Assembly: GCA_964581895.1 (NCBI GenBank)
Contig: CAZOPR010000001.1
Span: forward strand, 62,001-126,000
DNA: 64,000 nucleotides
Source: Exilispira sp964581895
GTDB taxonomy: Bacteria; Spirochaetota; JAAYUW01
Direction of reading: 5' to 3'
Of the stretch, positions 1-8,888 are shown one piece after another. The position numbers and the translations under genes are program-made. The notes under the pieces were generated by a model, which worked only from the letters and a program-made list of their open reading frames with translations, made no database searches and was not told the DNA's origin. Position 1 is the first letter of the stretch. Each line of letters opens with the position of its first letter.

Positions 1-1
1 T

Positions 2-832
2 GCATTTTCATTATTTTTAATACCTTTCAAAGTAGCACCAGGTGGGGTTGGAGGACTTTCACAAATTTTATATTATAAATTTAACATTTCAGCAGGTATT
101 TCCATGTTAATTTTTAATATCCCTTTATTTATAATAGGTGTCTTGGTTTTAGGAAGAATGTTTGGTCTTAAAACAATTGTAGCAATACTTCTTGTTTCTT
201 TTTTTACAGATCTCTTTTCATATAAAAATATATTAAATTTCAAATTACTTATACCTTATCTATATCAGATTAATAGTACTGCATATTCATTCACAGATCA
301 AATATTGTTAGGTACTTTAGCTGGGGCAGCCCTTCTTGGAGTTGGAATGGGTATTGTATTTAGATTCAATGGCTCAACAGGAGGAACAGATATACCAGCA
401 CTTCTATTAAAAAAATATTTTGGAATTTCAGTCGGGACTGGTTTCTTAATTATAGATTCAATAATAATTTTTTCCATAGGTGTTATATTTAAAAATGGTA
501 ATATAATTTTATGGGGTTTTATAAGTTTATTTGTCTCTTCTAAAGTTACAGATTATGTTCTTGAGGGTTTACCAGGAACAAAAGGAGTATTTATTATAAC
601 TGAACATCCAGATGTAATAAGGCAATTTATATTGAAAAATCTCGATAGAGGTTGCACAATTTTTAAAGGTGAGGGTGGATATTCTGAGAAAAATATTGAT
701 ATTTTATATGTTGTAATAAACCTAAGAGAGTTAACAAAATTAAAAGAGACAATTGTTAAATGTGATCCAAAAGCTTTTGTTATTGTCAATGATGTAAATG
801 AAGCTTTAGGCTATGGATTTAAAGAATTTTAA
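2..832 (+). CDS. YitT family membrane protein, 5' end cut by window edge
   Basis: The reading frame is open from the first complete codon at base 2, so the true start lies outside the window; the ATG at 104 is internal. Upstream codons read a typical YitT stretch (PFKVAPGGVGGLSQILYYKF). The visible part has several hydrophobic membrane segments in its first 150 residues. A C-terminal soluble domain of the DUF2179 type follows, with the recognisable core GCTIFKGEGGYSEK and a following ILYVV strand. YitT proteins are conserved inner-membrane proteins without a firmly established biochemical role; the C-terminal domain is thought to bind a small ligand. It is followed by a 115-base AT-rich spacer before the phosphofructokinase. 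The family assignment is secure, the function is not. Confidence 0.9.
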   Translation, partial: AFSLFLIPFKVAPGGVGGLSQILYYKFNISAGISMLIFNIPLFIIGVLVLGRMFGLKTIVAILLVSFFTDLFSYKNILNFKLLIPYLYQINSTAYSFTDQILLGTLAGAALLGVGMGIVFRFNGSTGGTDIPALLLKKYFGISVGTGFLIIDSIIIFSIGVIFKNGNIILWGFISLFVSSKVTDYVLEGLPGTKGVFIITEHPDVIRQFILKNLDRGCTIFKGEGGYSEKNIDILYVVINLRELTKLKETIVKCDPKAFVIVNDVNEALGYGFKEF

Positions 833-947
833 GTTGGTATTTTTTCATAAAAAAGCTTATAATTAATTTAATAAAAAAGAATATTTAACTAAATATTAAT
901 TTTAAATAAACAAAATTTTTATAAAAAGTAAAAAAAATGGAGCAAAA

Positions 948-2255
948 ATGGAAAATTTTGATTTTGATTTTTCAATTAAAAGTCTTGGAAAAGCTATATA
1001 TTTTTCTCCAATCAAGAATATAAATTTTATCAAAGATTCAGAAAAAATTTTTTACAATATAAATTATGATGATGTAAAAAGCGCAATATCAAATGGTGAT
1101 GAAAAATCATTAATAATTTTAGAAAAGGCAGGTCCTCGGGAAAATATATTTTTTGATCCTGAAAAAACTACAGCAGGAATTGTAACATGCGGTGGCTTAT
1201 GTCCAGGGCTTAATAATGTTATAAGATCTTTGGTTCTGCAACTACTATATCAATATGGGGTTAAAAAAATAATTGGGTTTAGATATGGTTATAGAGGAAT
1301 AGATATCTCTAATAAAATAAATCCAATTTTTTTAGATGTAAGTGAAGTTGCGGATATACATAATCTTGGTGGTTCTTATCTTGGTTCATCAAGGGGCAAT
1401 GTAGAAAGTTCAAAGATTGTTGATTCTTTGGTATATTACGGTATAGATATACTTTTTACAATTGGTGGAGATGGCACAATAAGAGGTGCAATTGATATTG
1501 TTGAAGAAATTGAAAGAAGAAAACTGCCTATCTCAGTAATAAATATCCCAAAAACAATAGATAATGATATCCCTTTTATAAGTAAATCTTTTGGTTTTCA
1601 AACCGCTGTCGCTTCGGCACAAGAGGCTATAAGGTGTGCACATAATGAAGCGAAAGGTGCTCCAAATGGCGTAGGGATAGTAAAACTTATGGGAAGAGAA
1701 TCTGGTTTTATTGCAGCTCAAGCTGCCTTAGCTCAGAAAGATGCAAATTATGTTTTAGTTCCAGAAATTGATTTTGACATTGATGGACCAAATGGCTTGC
1801 TTGCTGAACTTGAAAGAAGACTTTCAAAGGCAAATCATGCTTTAATAGTTGTTGCAGAAGGTGCTGGGCAGAAGTTTTTCGAATCAAAAGAAATAAAATA
1901 TGATATGTCTGGCAATAAAATACTTGAAGATATTGGAACTTACTTAAAAAGCAAAATTTCACAATATTTCAAAGAAAAATCAATAGAAGTAAATGTAAAA
2001 TATATTGATCCTTCATATATGATTCGCTCTGTTGTTGCAAATGCTGAAGATGCTGTATACTGTGGATTTTTAGCAGAACATGCAGTACATGCTGCTATGA
2101 GTGGTAAAACAAGGGTGATAATTGGAAAATGGAACGATACTTTTATACATTTACCAATGGATATAGTTAAATTTGGAAGAAAAAAAATAGATCCAAAAAG
2201 TTCTTTATGGCAATCTGTTGTTTTATCTACCGGGCAACCATCACTAAAAAATTGA
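948..2255 (+). CDS. 6-phosphofructokinase, long trypanosomatid/spirochaete-type clade
   Basis: This enzyme phosphorylates fructose 6-phosphate to fructose 1,6-bisphosphate in glycolysis. Visible motifs are GIVTCGGLCPGLN near residue 77, GGDGTIRGA at 173-181, PKTIDNDI at 201-208 and MGRESGFIAAQAALA. The length of 435 residues fits the long PFK clade that includes trypanosomatid ATP-PFK and the roughly 48-kDa spirochaete enzymes. Phosphodonor residues are mixed: Gly176 in GGDGT is the ATP-type residue, while Lys202 in PKTIDND is the PPi-type residue. This combination is known from the trypanosomatid-like clade, where ATP is used, so annotation as purely PPi-dependent would be unsafe. A GGAG site lies 6-9 bases before the ATG. 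It is monocistronic by spacing. Confidence 0.93.
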   Translation: MENFDFDFSIKSLGKAIYFSPIKNINFIKDSEKIFYNINYDDVKSAISNGDEKSLIILEKAGPRENIFFDPEKTTAGIVTCGGLCPGLNNVIRSLVLQLLYQYGVKKIIGFRYGYRGIDISNKINPIFLDVSEVADIHNLGGSYLGSSRGNVESSKIVDSLVYYGIDILFTIGGDGTIRGAIDIVEEIERRKLPISVINIPKTIDNDIPFISKSFGFQTAVASAQEAIRCAHNEAKGAPNGVGIVKLMGRESGFIAAQAALAQKDANYVLVPEIDFDIDGPNGLLAELERRLSKANHALIVVAEGAGQKFFESKEIKYDMSGNKILEDIGTYLKSKISQYFKEKSIEVNVKYIDPSYMIRSVVANAEDAVYCGFLAEHAVHAAMSGKTRVIIGKWNDTFIHLPMDIVKFGRKKIDPKSSLWQSVVLSTGQPSLKN

Positions 2256-2390
2256 AAAAATTAAAAAATATGAAAATATTTAAATATTTTTGTTAAAAGA
2301 CTTGACAAAATACAAATTAATTACAATAAGTTATAAAAGTAAATAATATTTTTCAAATTATCTGCATCTGGTTCGTTTTTGGGAGGGGGG
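2256..2390 (+). promoter_or_regulatory. Probable promoter region of the fliP motility operon
   Basis: This 135-base spacer separates the phosphofructokinase from fliP. It contains an 18-base AT-only palindrome (2273-2290) and a perfect TTGACA at 2302-2307. Downstream candidates for a -10 box are TAAGTT at 2327 (spacing 19) or TATAAA at 2332 (spacing 24), neither ideal. A strong GGAGGGGG ribosome binding site ends directly before ATG 2391. The -35 match is clear, the -10 assignment is uncertain. Confidence 0.35.
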
Positions 2391-3161
2391 ATGAACAAGT
2401 ATGCTGCCGTAGTTGTATTTTTGTTTCTCATTTTCTTGATATTTTCTTATAGTGAAATTGTATTTGCTCAGCAAAATACTATTCCAATACCTAATGTTAA
2501 TATTTCAATACAAAATGCTAAAAATCCTTCACAGGTTGCATCATCCTTAGAAATTCTTTTATTAATTTCTCTTTTATCTTTAGGCCCATCACTTATTATT
2601 TCTCTTACAAGTTATGTTAGATTTATCATTGTTTTTGATTTTTTGAAAAGAGGTCTTGGGACTCAACAGATGCCACCAGCCCAGGTAATGGCTGGTCTTG
2701 CAATATTTATGACTTTGTTTGTTATGATGCCTGTTTTTACTCAGATGAATACTGATGCAATTCAACCTTATATGCAGGGGAAGCTTGATTTAAATGGTTT
2801 GTATTATAAAGGAATAGAGCCTTTAAGAGTTTTTATGTTTAAAGTGACAAGACCAGCTGATATCGCCCTTTTTTTAAGGGCTGCAAATATTAGTCAGGTA
2901 AAAACATATCAGGATATTCCAACATATGTTTTAGTGCCAGCTTTTATGCTTTCGGAGCTAAAAACTGCCTTTAATATAGGAATATTAATAATGATTCCTT
3001 TTTTACTTATAGATATGCTTGTATCAGCAACTTTGATGGCTATGGGAATGATAATGCTTCCTCCCATAATGATATCGCTGCCATTCAAGATTATCGTATT
3101 TATTTTGGCTGATGGATGGAACCTTTTAATAGGTAGTTTGATAAAATCATTTCCAAGATAA
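2391..3161 (+). CDS. fliP: Flagellar type III export protein FliP
   Basis: FliP is the main pore-forming subunit of the flagellar export gate (FliP5FliQ4FliR1). The start is placed at ATG 2391 because it is directly preceded by GGGAGGGGGG; a TTG 12 bases upstream would begin inside that site. Residues 1-27 look like the cleavable signal peptide usual for FliP, ending around FAQQ. The protein then shows the family's LTSYVRFIIVFDFLKRGLGTQQMPPAQVMAGLAIF core and the C-terminal LPPIMISLPFKIIVFILADGWNLL stretch (each quoted only in part elsewhere). Length of 256 residues is normal. It is the first gene of the export block here; fliO/fliZ, fliM and fliN are not adjacent, unlike in most spirochaetes. 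Confidence 0.97.
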   Translation: MNKYAAVVVFLFLIFLIFSYSEIVFAQQNTIPIPNVNISIQNAKNPSQVASSLEILLLISLLSLGPSLIISLTSYVRFIIVFDFLKRGLGTQQMPPAQVMAGLAIFMTLFVMMPVFTQMNTDAIQPYMQGKLDLNGLYYKGIEPLRVFMFKVTRPADIALFLRAANISQVKTYQDIPTYVLVPAFMLSELKTAFNIGILIMIPFLLIDMLVSATLMAMGMIMLPPIMISLPFKIIVFILADGWNLLIGSLIKSFPR

Positions 3162-3205
3162 AATTACAAAAATAGAATATAAATTAGAAAAAATAAGGGG
3201 AAAAG

Positions 3206-3475
3206 ATGACCTTAGGTCTTGTAATGGATATTTTAAGAAGATCTATCTATGAGTTAATATTAATTGGAGGACCTTTACTTGTAATACCATTAATTGTTGG
3301 TTTAATTGTATCTATCTTTCAAGCGACAACTCAAATACAAGAACAAACTTTAACCTTTGTGCCAAAGATAATCTCTATTTTTGCTGTTTTAATAATTTTA
3401 GGCCCCTGGATGTTAACAAGATTGATAAATTATATAAATTATCTTATTAATTTGATTTCAAGTGCAATAAAATGA
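3206..3475 (+). CDS. fliQ: Flagellar export gate protein FliQ
   Basis: FliQ is a small two-helix membrane subunit of the export gate. The 89-residue product has two hydrophobic segments (about residues 17-37 and 52-74) and the family core GLIVSIFQATTQIQEQTLTF. The start ATG at 3206 has an AAGGGGAAAAG ribosome binding site just upstream. It lies 44 bases after fliP and 80 bases before fliR. Length and order fliP-fliQ-fliR are canonical. Confidence 0.97.
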   Translation: MTLGLVMDILRRSIYELILIGGPLLVIPLIVGLIVSIFQATTQIQEQTLTFVPKIISIFAVLIILGPWMLTRLINYINYLINLISSAIK

Positions 3476-3555
3476 AATAGAATTCAAAAAGAGATAAAAA
3501 ATAAAAAATAGAAAAAAAAATAGGAAAATTAAAAAAAATAGGAAATAAAATAAGA

Positions 3556-4338
3556 ATGGTACCATTTTATTTCAGAGATATTTTCCCGCTTTTCCTTCTT
3601 ATCTTTATAAGATTAGTTGGAATAACTATAACTTCACCAATTTTTTCTTCTTCTATTATTCCCCCTCAAGTAGTCATCGGCTTAATGTTTTTAGTTGCTA
3701 TAATTTTATTTCCTTTTGCATCAGAAAATCTTAAGATTACAATACCTTTGGATACATGGTCTTATATTTTACTTTTGGCAAATGAACTTTTCATAGGATT
3801 TTCTATAGGTCTATTTATCTCGATAATGTTTACGACATTCCAGGTAGCCGGAGAATTTTTCTCCTATCAGATGGGGCTGGGAATTTCAGAAGTGTTAGAT
3901 CCATTAAGTGAAGTAGAAGTCCCAGTAATATCGCAGGTATTTCAGGTTTTTGCAATGCTTATTTTTATATCAATAAATGGGATGGAATATGAAATACTTG
4001 TTTTGAGAAAATCATTTGAGCTTGTAAAATATGTAGATTTTTCAACAAAAATTGGCGCTTTGATACCTCAAGTTATATTATTATTTAGAGATTTATTTTT
4101 GATTTCTCTTCAAATAGCTATACCAATAATAGTAACATTACTTATTCTTAATATAACTTTAGGAATAATATCGAAATTCGCGCCACAGGTCAATATCTTT
4201 ATGGTAGGTATTAACATTCAAGTAATTGTTGGATTTGTACTGATCCTTTTATACATACCTTTTTTTAGCACATTTGCCAATAATCTTTTTAACAATATTT
4301 TTGTGAGAATTGTTTCCTGGCTTAAGTTAATTGGATAA
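3556..4338 (+). CDS. fliR: Flagellar export gate protein FliR
   Basis: FliR is the single-copy subunit of the flagellar export gate. The 260-residue product has about six hydrophobic segments and the family motif GEFFSYQMGLGISEVLDP near residue 97, followed by a QVFQVFAMLIFISING segment. The ATG at 3556 has only a weak upstream AGGAAATAAAAT site. The 80 bases between fliQ and fliR are almost pure A-rich sequence containing near-duplicate AAAATAGGAAAT units. Gene order and length support the call strongly. Confidence 0.96.
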   Translation: MVPFYFRDIFPLFLLIFIRLVGITITSPIFSSSIIPPQVVIGLMFLVAIILFPFASENLKITIPLDTWSYILLLANELFIGFSIGLFISIMFTTFQVAGEFFSYQMGLGISEVLDPLSEVEVPVISQVFQVFAMLIFISINGMEYEILVLRKSFELVKYVDFSTKIGALIPQVILLFRDLFLISLQIAIPIIVTLLILNITLGIISKFAPQVNIFMVGINIQVIVGFVLILLYIPFFSTFANNLFNNIFVRIVSWLKLIG

Positions 4339-4359
4339 AAAATAATTAAAGGGAAAGTT

Positions 4360-5547
4360 TTGGTTTTTTTTGAATTACTTAAAATTTATCCTAAAAAATT
4401 TAAACAATTTACTTATTATCAGCAGTTAAAGAAAGTTCCAAGGCTTGATATTCAAAGATTTGCTGCTGAAGATGAAGGAAGAACAGAGCTTCCTACAGAA
4501 ACGAAGAAAAGAAGAGCAAGGGAAAAAGGACAGGTCTTAAAATCTCAGGAGATAGTTGCTCTTTCATCTCTTATAGCTACTCTTTTCTCTGTTTTTGTCT
4601 TTTTCCCGACAATCTGGCAAAGGATAATTAATATTGTTTACTTTTTCTTTCAAGTAGATCTTCAATTTAACATGGAGAATCTTGATTATTTTCTTAAATA
4701 TTCATTAAATCAACTCTTACCTGTTTTTGCAATAATATTTATTCCTCCTATTGTTGCTTCAATTATTGCTAATGTGGCACAGGTTGGTTTTTTAGTTGTT
4801 CCATCTCTTATAACTCCAAATCTTTCAAGAATTGCCCCTAATTTTTCTGCATATTTTAAAAGAATATTCAGTGTCGAAGGTCTTGTAAATCTTTTAAAAA
4901 GTCTTGCTTTAGTTATAGGACTTTTAATAATTGTATTTTTAGCAATAAATTCATCACTTGGAAATCTTTTCGAATCAGTTTCGGATTCATACCAGAAAAC
5001 AATAGAGCTTGGTATAAGTCTCTTCCGAAATATATTTATTAGAATGATAATTATTTTGATCATTATTGCTGTTGTCGATTATGTTATGCAAAGAAGAAGA
5101 TATATAGATTCGCTTAAAATGAGCAAACAAGAACTTTTAGATGAAATTTATGAACAGGAAGGAAGACCAGAAATAAGGCAGGCTTTGAATAAGAAAAGAC
5201 GAGAAATTGCACAGAGAAAAAGTCTGCAGAATGTCAAAACTGCTGATGTCGTTATAACTAACCCGACTCACTTTGCTGTTGCACTGAAATATGAAATGGG
5301 GATAGATCCAGCTCCAAAAGTTGTAGCAAAAGGGGAAGATCTGCTTGCTCAACAGATAAAAAGAATTGCATTTGAAAATGATATTATTACTATAGAAAAC
5401 AAACCTCTTGCTAGAGAATTATATAGTAGAGTATCAGTTGGGGATTATGTCCCTGAAGATATGCTATATGTCGTTGCAAATGTTTATAAATATATTTATA
5501 GAGAATATTCAAAAAGGAAAAAACCAGGTTATAACTGGGGGGGTTAA
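4360..5547 (+). CDS. flhB: Flagellar export switch protein FlhB
   Basis: FlhB controls the substrate-specificity switch of flagellar export. The start is TTG at 4360, preceded by AAAGGGAAAG; translation gives a 30-residue N-terminal extension ending in LDIQRFAAEDEGRTE, a form common in spirochaete and clostridial FlhB. Four membrane segments follow and then the cytoplasmic domain with the autocleavage motif N301-P302-T303-H304 inside VITNPTHFAVALKY. The post-cleavage domain is complete, ending in a lysine-rich tail. It begins 21 bases after fliR and ends 4 bases before flhA, so it is almost certainly in the same transcript. Confidence 0.97.
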   Translation: MVFFELLKIYPKKFKQFTYYQQLKKVPRLDIQRFAAEDEGRTELPTETKKRRAREKGQVLKSQEIVALSSLIATLFSVFVFFPTIWQRIINIVYFFFQVDLQFNMENLDYFLKYSLNQLLPVFAIIFIPPIVASIIANVAQVGFLVVPSLITPNLSRIAPNFSAYFKRIFSVEGLVNLLKSLALVIGLLIIVFLAINSSLGNLFESVSDSYQKTIELGISLFRNIFIRMIIILIIIAVVDYVMQRRRYIDSLKMSKQELLDEIYEQEGRPEIRQALNKKRREIAQRKSLQNVKTADVVITNPTHFAVALKYEMGIDPAPKVVAKGEDLLAQQIKRIAFENDIITIENKPLARELYSRVSVGDYVPEDMLYVVANVYKYIYREYSKRKKPGYNWGG

Positions 5548-5551
5548 ATAG

Positions 5552-7642
5552 ATGGCTGATACTGCAAGACCAAAAATAAATTTTTCAAAAATTTTAAGTT
5601 CACCAGATATACTTATAGCTATAGGTATAATGACTATACTGTTGATGTTCATAATCCCTTTACCGACTTTCTTCCTCGACTTTTTTATGTCGTTATCCTT
5701 AGGGTTTTCTATGTTTGTTCTTTTTCTTGTTATTTTTTCGACAAATCCATTGGAAATATCAATCTTTCCAAGTCTTTTATTGTTGATGACATTGATGAGG
5801 CTTGGATTAAATATATCTTCAACAAGGCTTATCCTTTCTCAAGGGCCAGCATTTAAGGGAAAACTTATTACAGCTTTCGGTACATTTGTTGTTGGGGGGA
5901 ATTTTATTGTCGGTTTGATAATATTTATAATAATTATTGCTGTTCAATATATTGTAATAGCAAGAGGAACAACCAGAATGTCAGAAGTTGCAGCAAGATT
6001 CGCCCTTGATTCTTTGCCTGGAAAACAGATGATGATAGATTCAGACTTAGCAGCAGGGATTATCAATGAACAGGAAGCTTTAAGAAGAAGGCAAGCTTTA
6101 CAGAGAGAAGCAGATTTTTATGGTTCAATGGATGGTGCATCAAAGTTTGTATCTGGAGATGTAATAGTAGGTATTTTTATAACGATTGTAAATATTGTTG
6201 GAGGTGTATTATTAGGAAGCTTAAAATTTGGTTTGAGTTTTGATGAAGCGATGCAGACTTTTTTGATATTTACAGTAGGTGATGGTCTTGTTTCCCAGAT
6301 TCCTTCACTTTTAAATGGTATCTCAGCTGGTATCATTGTTTCTCGTTCTGAAGCGGCTGATTCTCTTGGTTCTGAATTTAAAAGAGAAGCAACTCGTTCA
6401 GTATTACCTCTTTGGGTATTAAGTGGTTCATTGATATTTTTTGGATTTGTTCCAGGTTTTCCTTTTTATGTCTTTCTTCCACTTGGTGGTTTGTTTGGTT
6501 ATTTAGCTTATACTATGCAAAAAACACAAAAAGTTGAAGAAATAAAAAAAGAGGAGAAGAAAGAAGAGGAAAAACCAGTTATTATTGATAAACTTGTACC
6601 TATTGAACCAATTGCTCTTGAAATAGGTTATTCACTGATTCCTCTTGTTGACAAAAGTCAAGGTGGTGATCTTTTCGACAGGATAGCAAATGTCAGAAGA
6701 CAGATTGCATACGATTATGGAATGATAGTTCCTCCAATAGTAGTAAGAGACTCTTTGAAACTTGAAGCAAATGAATATACTGTTAAAATTCATGGTGTAA
6801 AAGTAGTTTCCTGGAAACTTTTACCAGATAAATTTTTAGCTATTAATCCTGGATCTGTTACAGAAAAAATTGATGGTATTGTAACTAAAGAGCCAACTTA
6901 TAATCTTGAAGCAGTATGGATAGATTTTAATAAAAAAGATGTAGCCGAATCTTTGGGATATACTGTAATAAATTGTGCCACAGTTATTGCTACTCATTTA
7001 ACCGAAACTATTATTGCACATGTAGACAGTTTACTTGGTAGAGAAGAGGTTAAAAAGATTATAGATTCCATTAGAGAAGAATATAAAACGCTTGTAAGCG
7101 AGGTTGAATCTCTAACAAATATAGGATTTTTACAAAAAGTATTTCAAAATCTTCTTTCTGAAAAAATTTCAATTAGAAATATATCAACAATTCTTGAAAC
7201 TGTTGCTGATAAACTTTCACAAAATAAAAACTTAGATCCAGATCTTGTAACAGAATTTGTTCGACAAAGGTTAAAAAATCAGATTTGTAGAGGCTATACA
7301 GACGAAAAAGGGAGGTTAAGGGTTTATACATTTAACCCCAAACTTGAAAATTATCTTGCAAATGAATTTGAAAAATCAGAAAGACTTGGAATTTATTCAT
7401 TTCCACCAAAATTTTTGCCAAATTTTATAAATACTATATTGAAATATGAGCAGGATTCTGTGATTAAAAAACTTGATTATTTTATAATTTTAACCAGTCC
7501 AAGAATAAGAAGACAGATAAGGTCAATAACTTCAACAGTCTGCCCGAAAGCTGTAATACTTTCAACTTCAGAAATTTCTCCTTCAGTATCATTGGAATAT
7601 GTAGGGCAAATAACAATATCTGAAGAGCAGGAGGAGAAATAA
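5552..7642 (+). CDS. flhA: Flagellar export protein FlhA
   Basis: FlhA forms the nonameric export-gate ring that couples proton flow to secretion and docks chaperone-substrate complexes. The 696-residue product has the usual eight membrane helices in the first 325 residues. The FHIPEP-type region is visible around ARFALDSLPGKQMMIDSDL and ADFYGSMDGASKFVSGD. A charged linker (KKEEKKEEEKP) then leads to the four-subdomain cytoplasmic part. The ATG is preceded by a GGGGGGG run that lies in the end of flhB. The stop codon overlaps the flhF start (TAATG), indicating translational coupling. Confidence 0.98.
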   Translation: MADTARPKINFSKILSSPDILIAIGIMTILLMFIIPLPTFFLDFFMSLSLGFSMFVLFLVIFSTNPLEISIFPSLLLLMTLMRLGLNISSTRLILSQGPAFKGKLITAFGTFVVGGNFIVGLIIFIIIIAVQYIVIARGTTRMSEVAARFALDSLPGKQMMIDSDLAAGIINEQEALRRRQALQREADFYGSMDGASKFVSGDVIVGIFITIVNIVGGVLLGSLKFGLSFDEAMQTFLIFTVGDGLVSQIPSLLNGISAGIIVSRSEAADSLGSEFKREATRSVLPLWVLSGSLIFFGFVPGFPFYVFLPLGGLFGYLAYTMQKTQKVEEIKKEEKKEEEKPVIIDKLVPIEPIALEIGYSLIPLVDKSQGGDLFDRIANVRRQIAYDYGMIVPPIVVRDSLKLEANEYTVKIHGVKVVSWKLLPDKFLAINPGSVTEKIDGIVTKEPTYNLEAVWIDFNKKDVAESLGYTVINCATVIATHLTETIIAHVDSLLGREEVKKIIDSIREEYKTLVSEVESLTNIGFLQKVFQNLLSEKISIRNISTILETVADKLSQNKNLDPDLVTEFVRQRLKNQICRGYTDEKGRLRVYTFNPKLENYLANEFEKSERLGIYSFPPKFLPNFINTILKYEQDSVIKKLDYFIILTSPRIRRQIRSITSTVCPKAVILSTSEISPSVSLEYVGQITISEEQEEK

Positions 7643-8859
7643 TGCACTATATAACATTAGAAGGCGAAAGCGTTAAAGAACTTAAAGAAAAGTTGATTAG
7701 AGAATATGGTGAGGACGCATATGTAATAAAAGTTGAACAGAAGAAAAAAGGACTTTTGAAAAAAACAAGATATGTAATGATAGCTGGTATAAGAGATGAA
7801 GATTACCTTCAAAAGCAGAAAAAAGAAATATTGAAAGCAGCTAAAAATAAGAAAATAGCAAATGTTGAAAATAGGAAATTTTCCAGTAATGAAAGTCAAA
7901 TAGTTTCTCAAAATAATCCTGAAGATTATGTTTTTAGTGAGGAAGACGAAGAAGATACATACTCAAATAGTCAAATTGATGATGTAGTTTCAAATAAGTT
8001 TGAAAATAATCTACTTGCCCAAAAACTTGAACAGATAGAAAAAAAGCTTGATGAAGTGGTTAGTTCAAATATAAAAGTTGAATCAGTACTTGATAAATAC
8101 ATAAATTCTCTTTCTAACCTTGATTATTCAAAAGATTTTCAACAAGAGCTTTTTGATTATCTATCAAGAAATTTATCCTATGAAGAATCAAATTCCATAG
8201 AACAGATAAGAAAAAAAGCTATAGAATATATTAGTACCAAAATTAAATTAGATGATAAAAGAATTTCAAAAGATGATATTGCTGTTTTAGTTGGACCTAC
8301 AGGTGTCGGTAAAACTACAACTATTGTTAAGCTTGCTACTAATGCTAAGGTAAACCAAAATTTTAAGGTAAAACTGTTGAGCGCAGATCAAGCAAAGATT
8401 GGTGGTTATGCACATCTTCAAATTGCAGCAGAAATACTTCAGGTCCCATTTTACCCAATAGTAAAAAGAGATGATTATATTTCAATGATTTCTGAAAAAG
8501 ATGATGTTATCTTTGTAGATAGTCCTGGTACATCTCAAAAAGATAGCAGAATGCTTGGTTCTATAAAAGAAATTCTTGATGTAAGGAAAAAGAATATAAA
8601 AACATTCTTAACAATATCTGCAACAACTAAATATTGTGATCTGATAGATGTTTTTGAAAGATTTAAATTTTTGAATTATAACCATTTAATAATAACTAAA
8701 ATTGATGAGACTTCTACCTTCGGACAGGTTATTAGTGCAATAACAAAATATGATATTCCAATTTCATATATTACTAATGGTCAAGAAATGACGAAAAACT
8801 TAATAGAACCAGATTCAAATTTTATTTTAAAATTAGCTTTTAACTCAGAAGACTATTGA
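7642..8859 (+). CDS. flhF: Flagellar placement SRP-type GTPase FlhF
   Basis: FlhF is an SRP-family GTPase that sets flagellar number and position. The 405-residue product has a basic N-terminal domain, a variable acidic or coiled middle (about residues 80-180) and a C-terminal GTPase. Visible are the P-loop GPTGVGKT at 218-225, a G2/insertion region SADQAKIGGYAHLQIAAEIL, and the guanine-specificity motif TKIDET at 352-357. The G3 motif, usually DTAG in SRP GTPases, reads DSPG at 293-296, an unusual but conservative change. The start codon overlaps the flhA stop. It precedes its expected ATPase partner flhG by 29 bases. Confidence 0.95.
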   Translation: MHYITLEGESVKELKEKLIREYGEDAYVIKVEQKKKGLLKKTRYVMIAGIRDEDYLQKQKKEILKAAKNKKIANVENRKFSSNESQIVSQNNPEDYVFSEEDEEDTYSNSQIDDVVSNKFENNLLAQKLEQIEKKLDEVVSSNIKVESVLDKYINSLSNLDYSKDFQQELFDYLSRNLSYEESNSIEQIRKKAIEYISTKIKLDDKRISKDDIAVLVGPTGVGKTTTIVKLATNAKVNQNFKVKLLSADQAKIGGYAHLQIAAEILQVPFYPIVKRDDYISMISEKDDVIFVDSPGTSQKDSRMLGSIKEILDVRKKNIKTFLTISATTKYCDLIDVFERFKFLNYNHLIITKIDETSTFGQVISAITKYDIPISYITNGQEMTKNLIEPDSNFILKLAFNSEDY

Positions 8860-8888
8860 TATTATATAATAAAACTTAGGAGTTTGCA

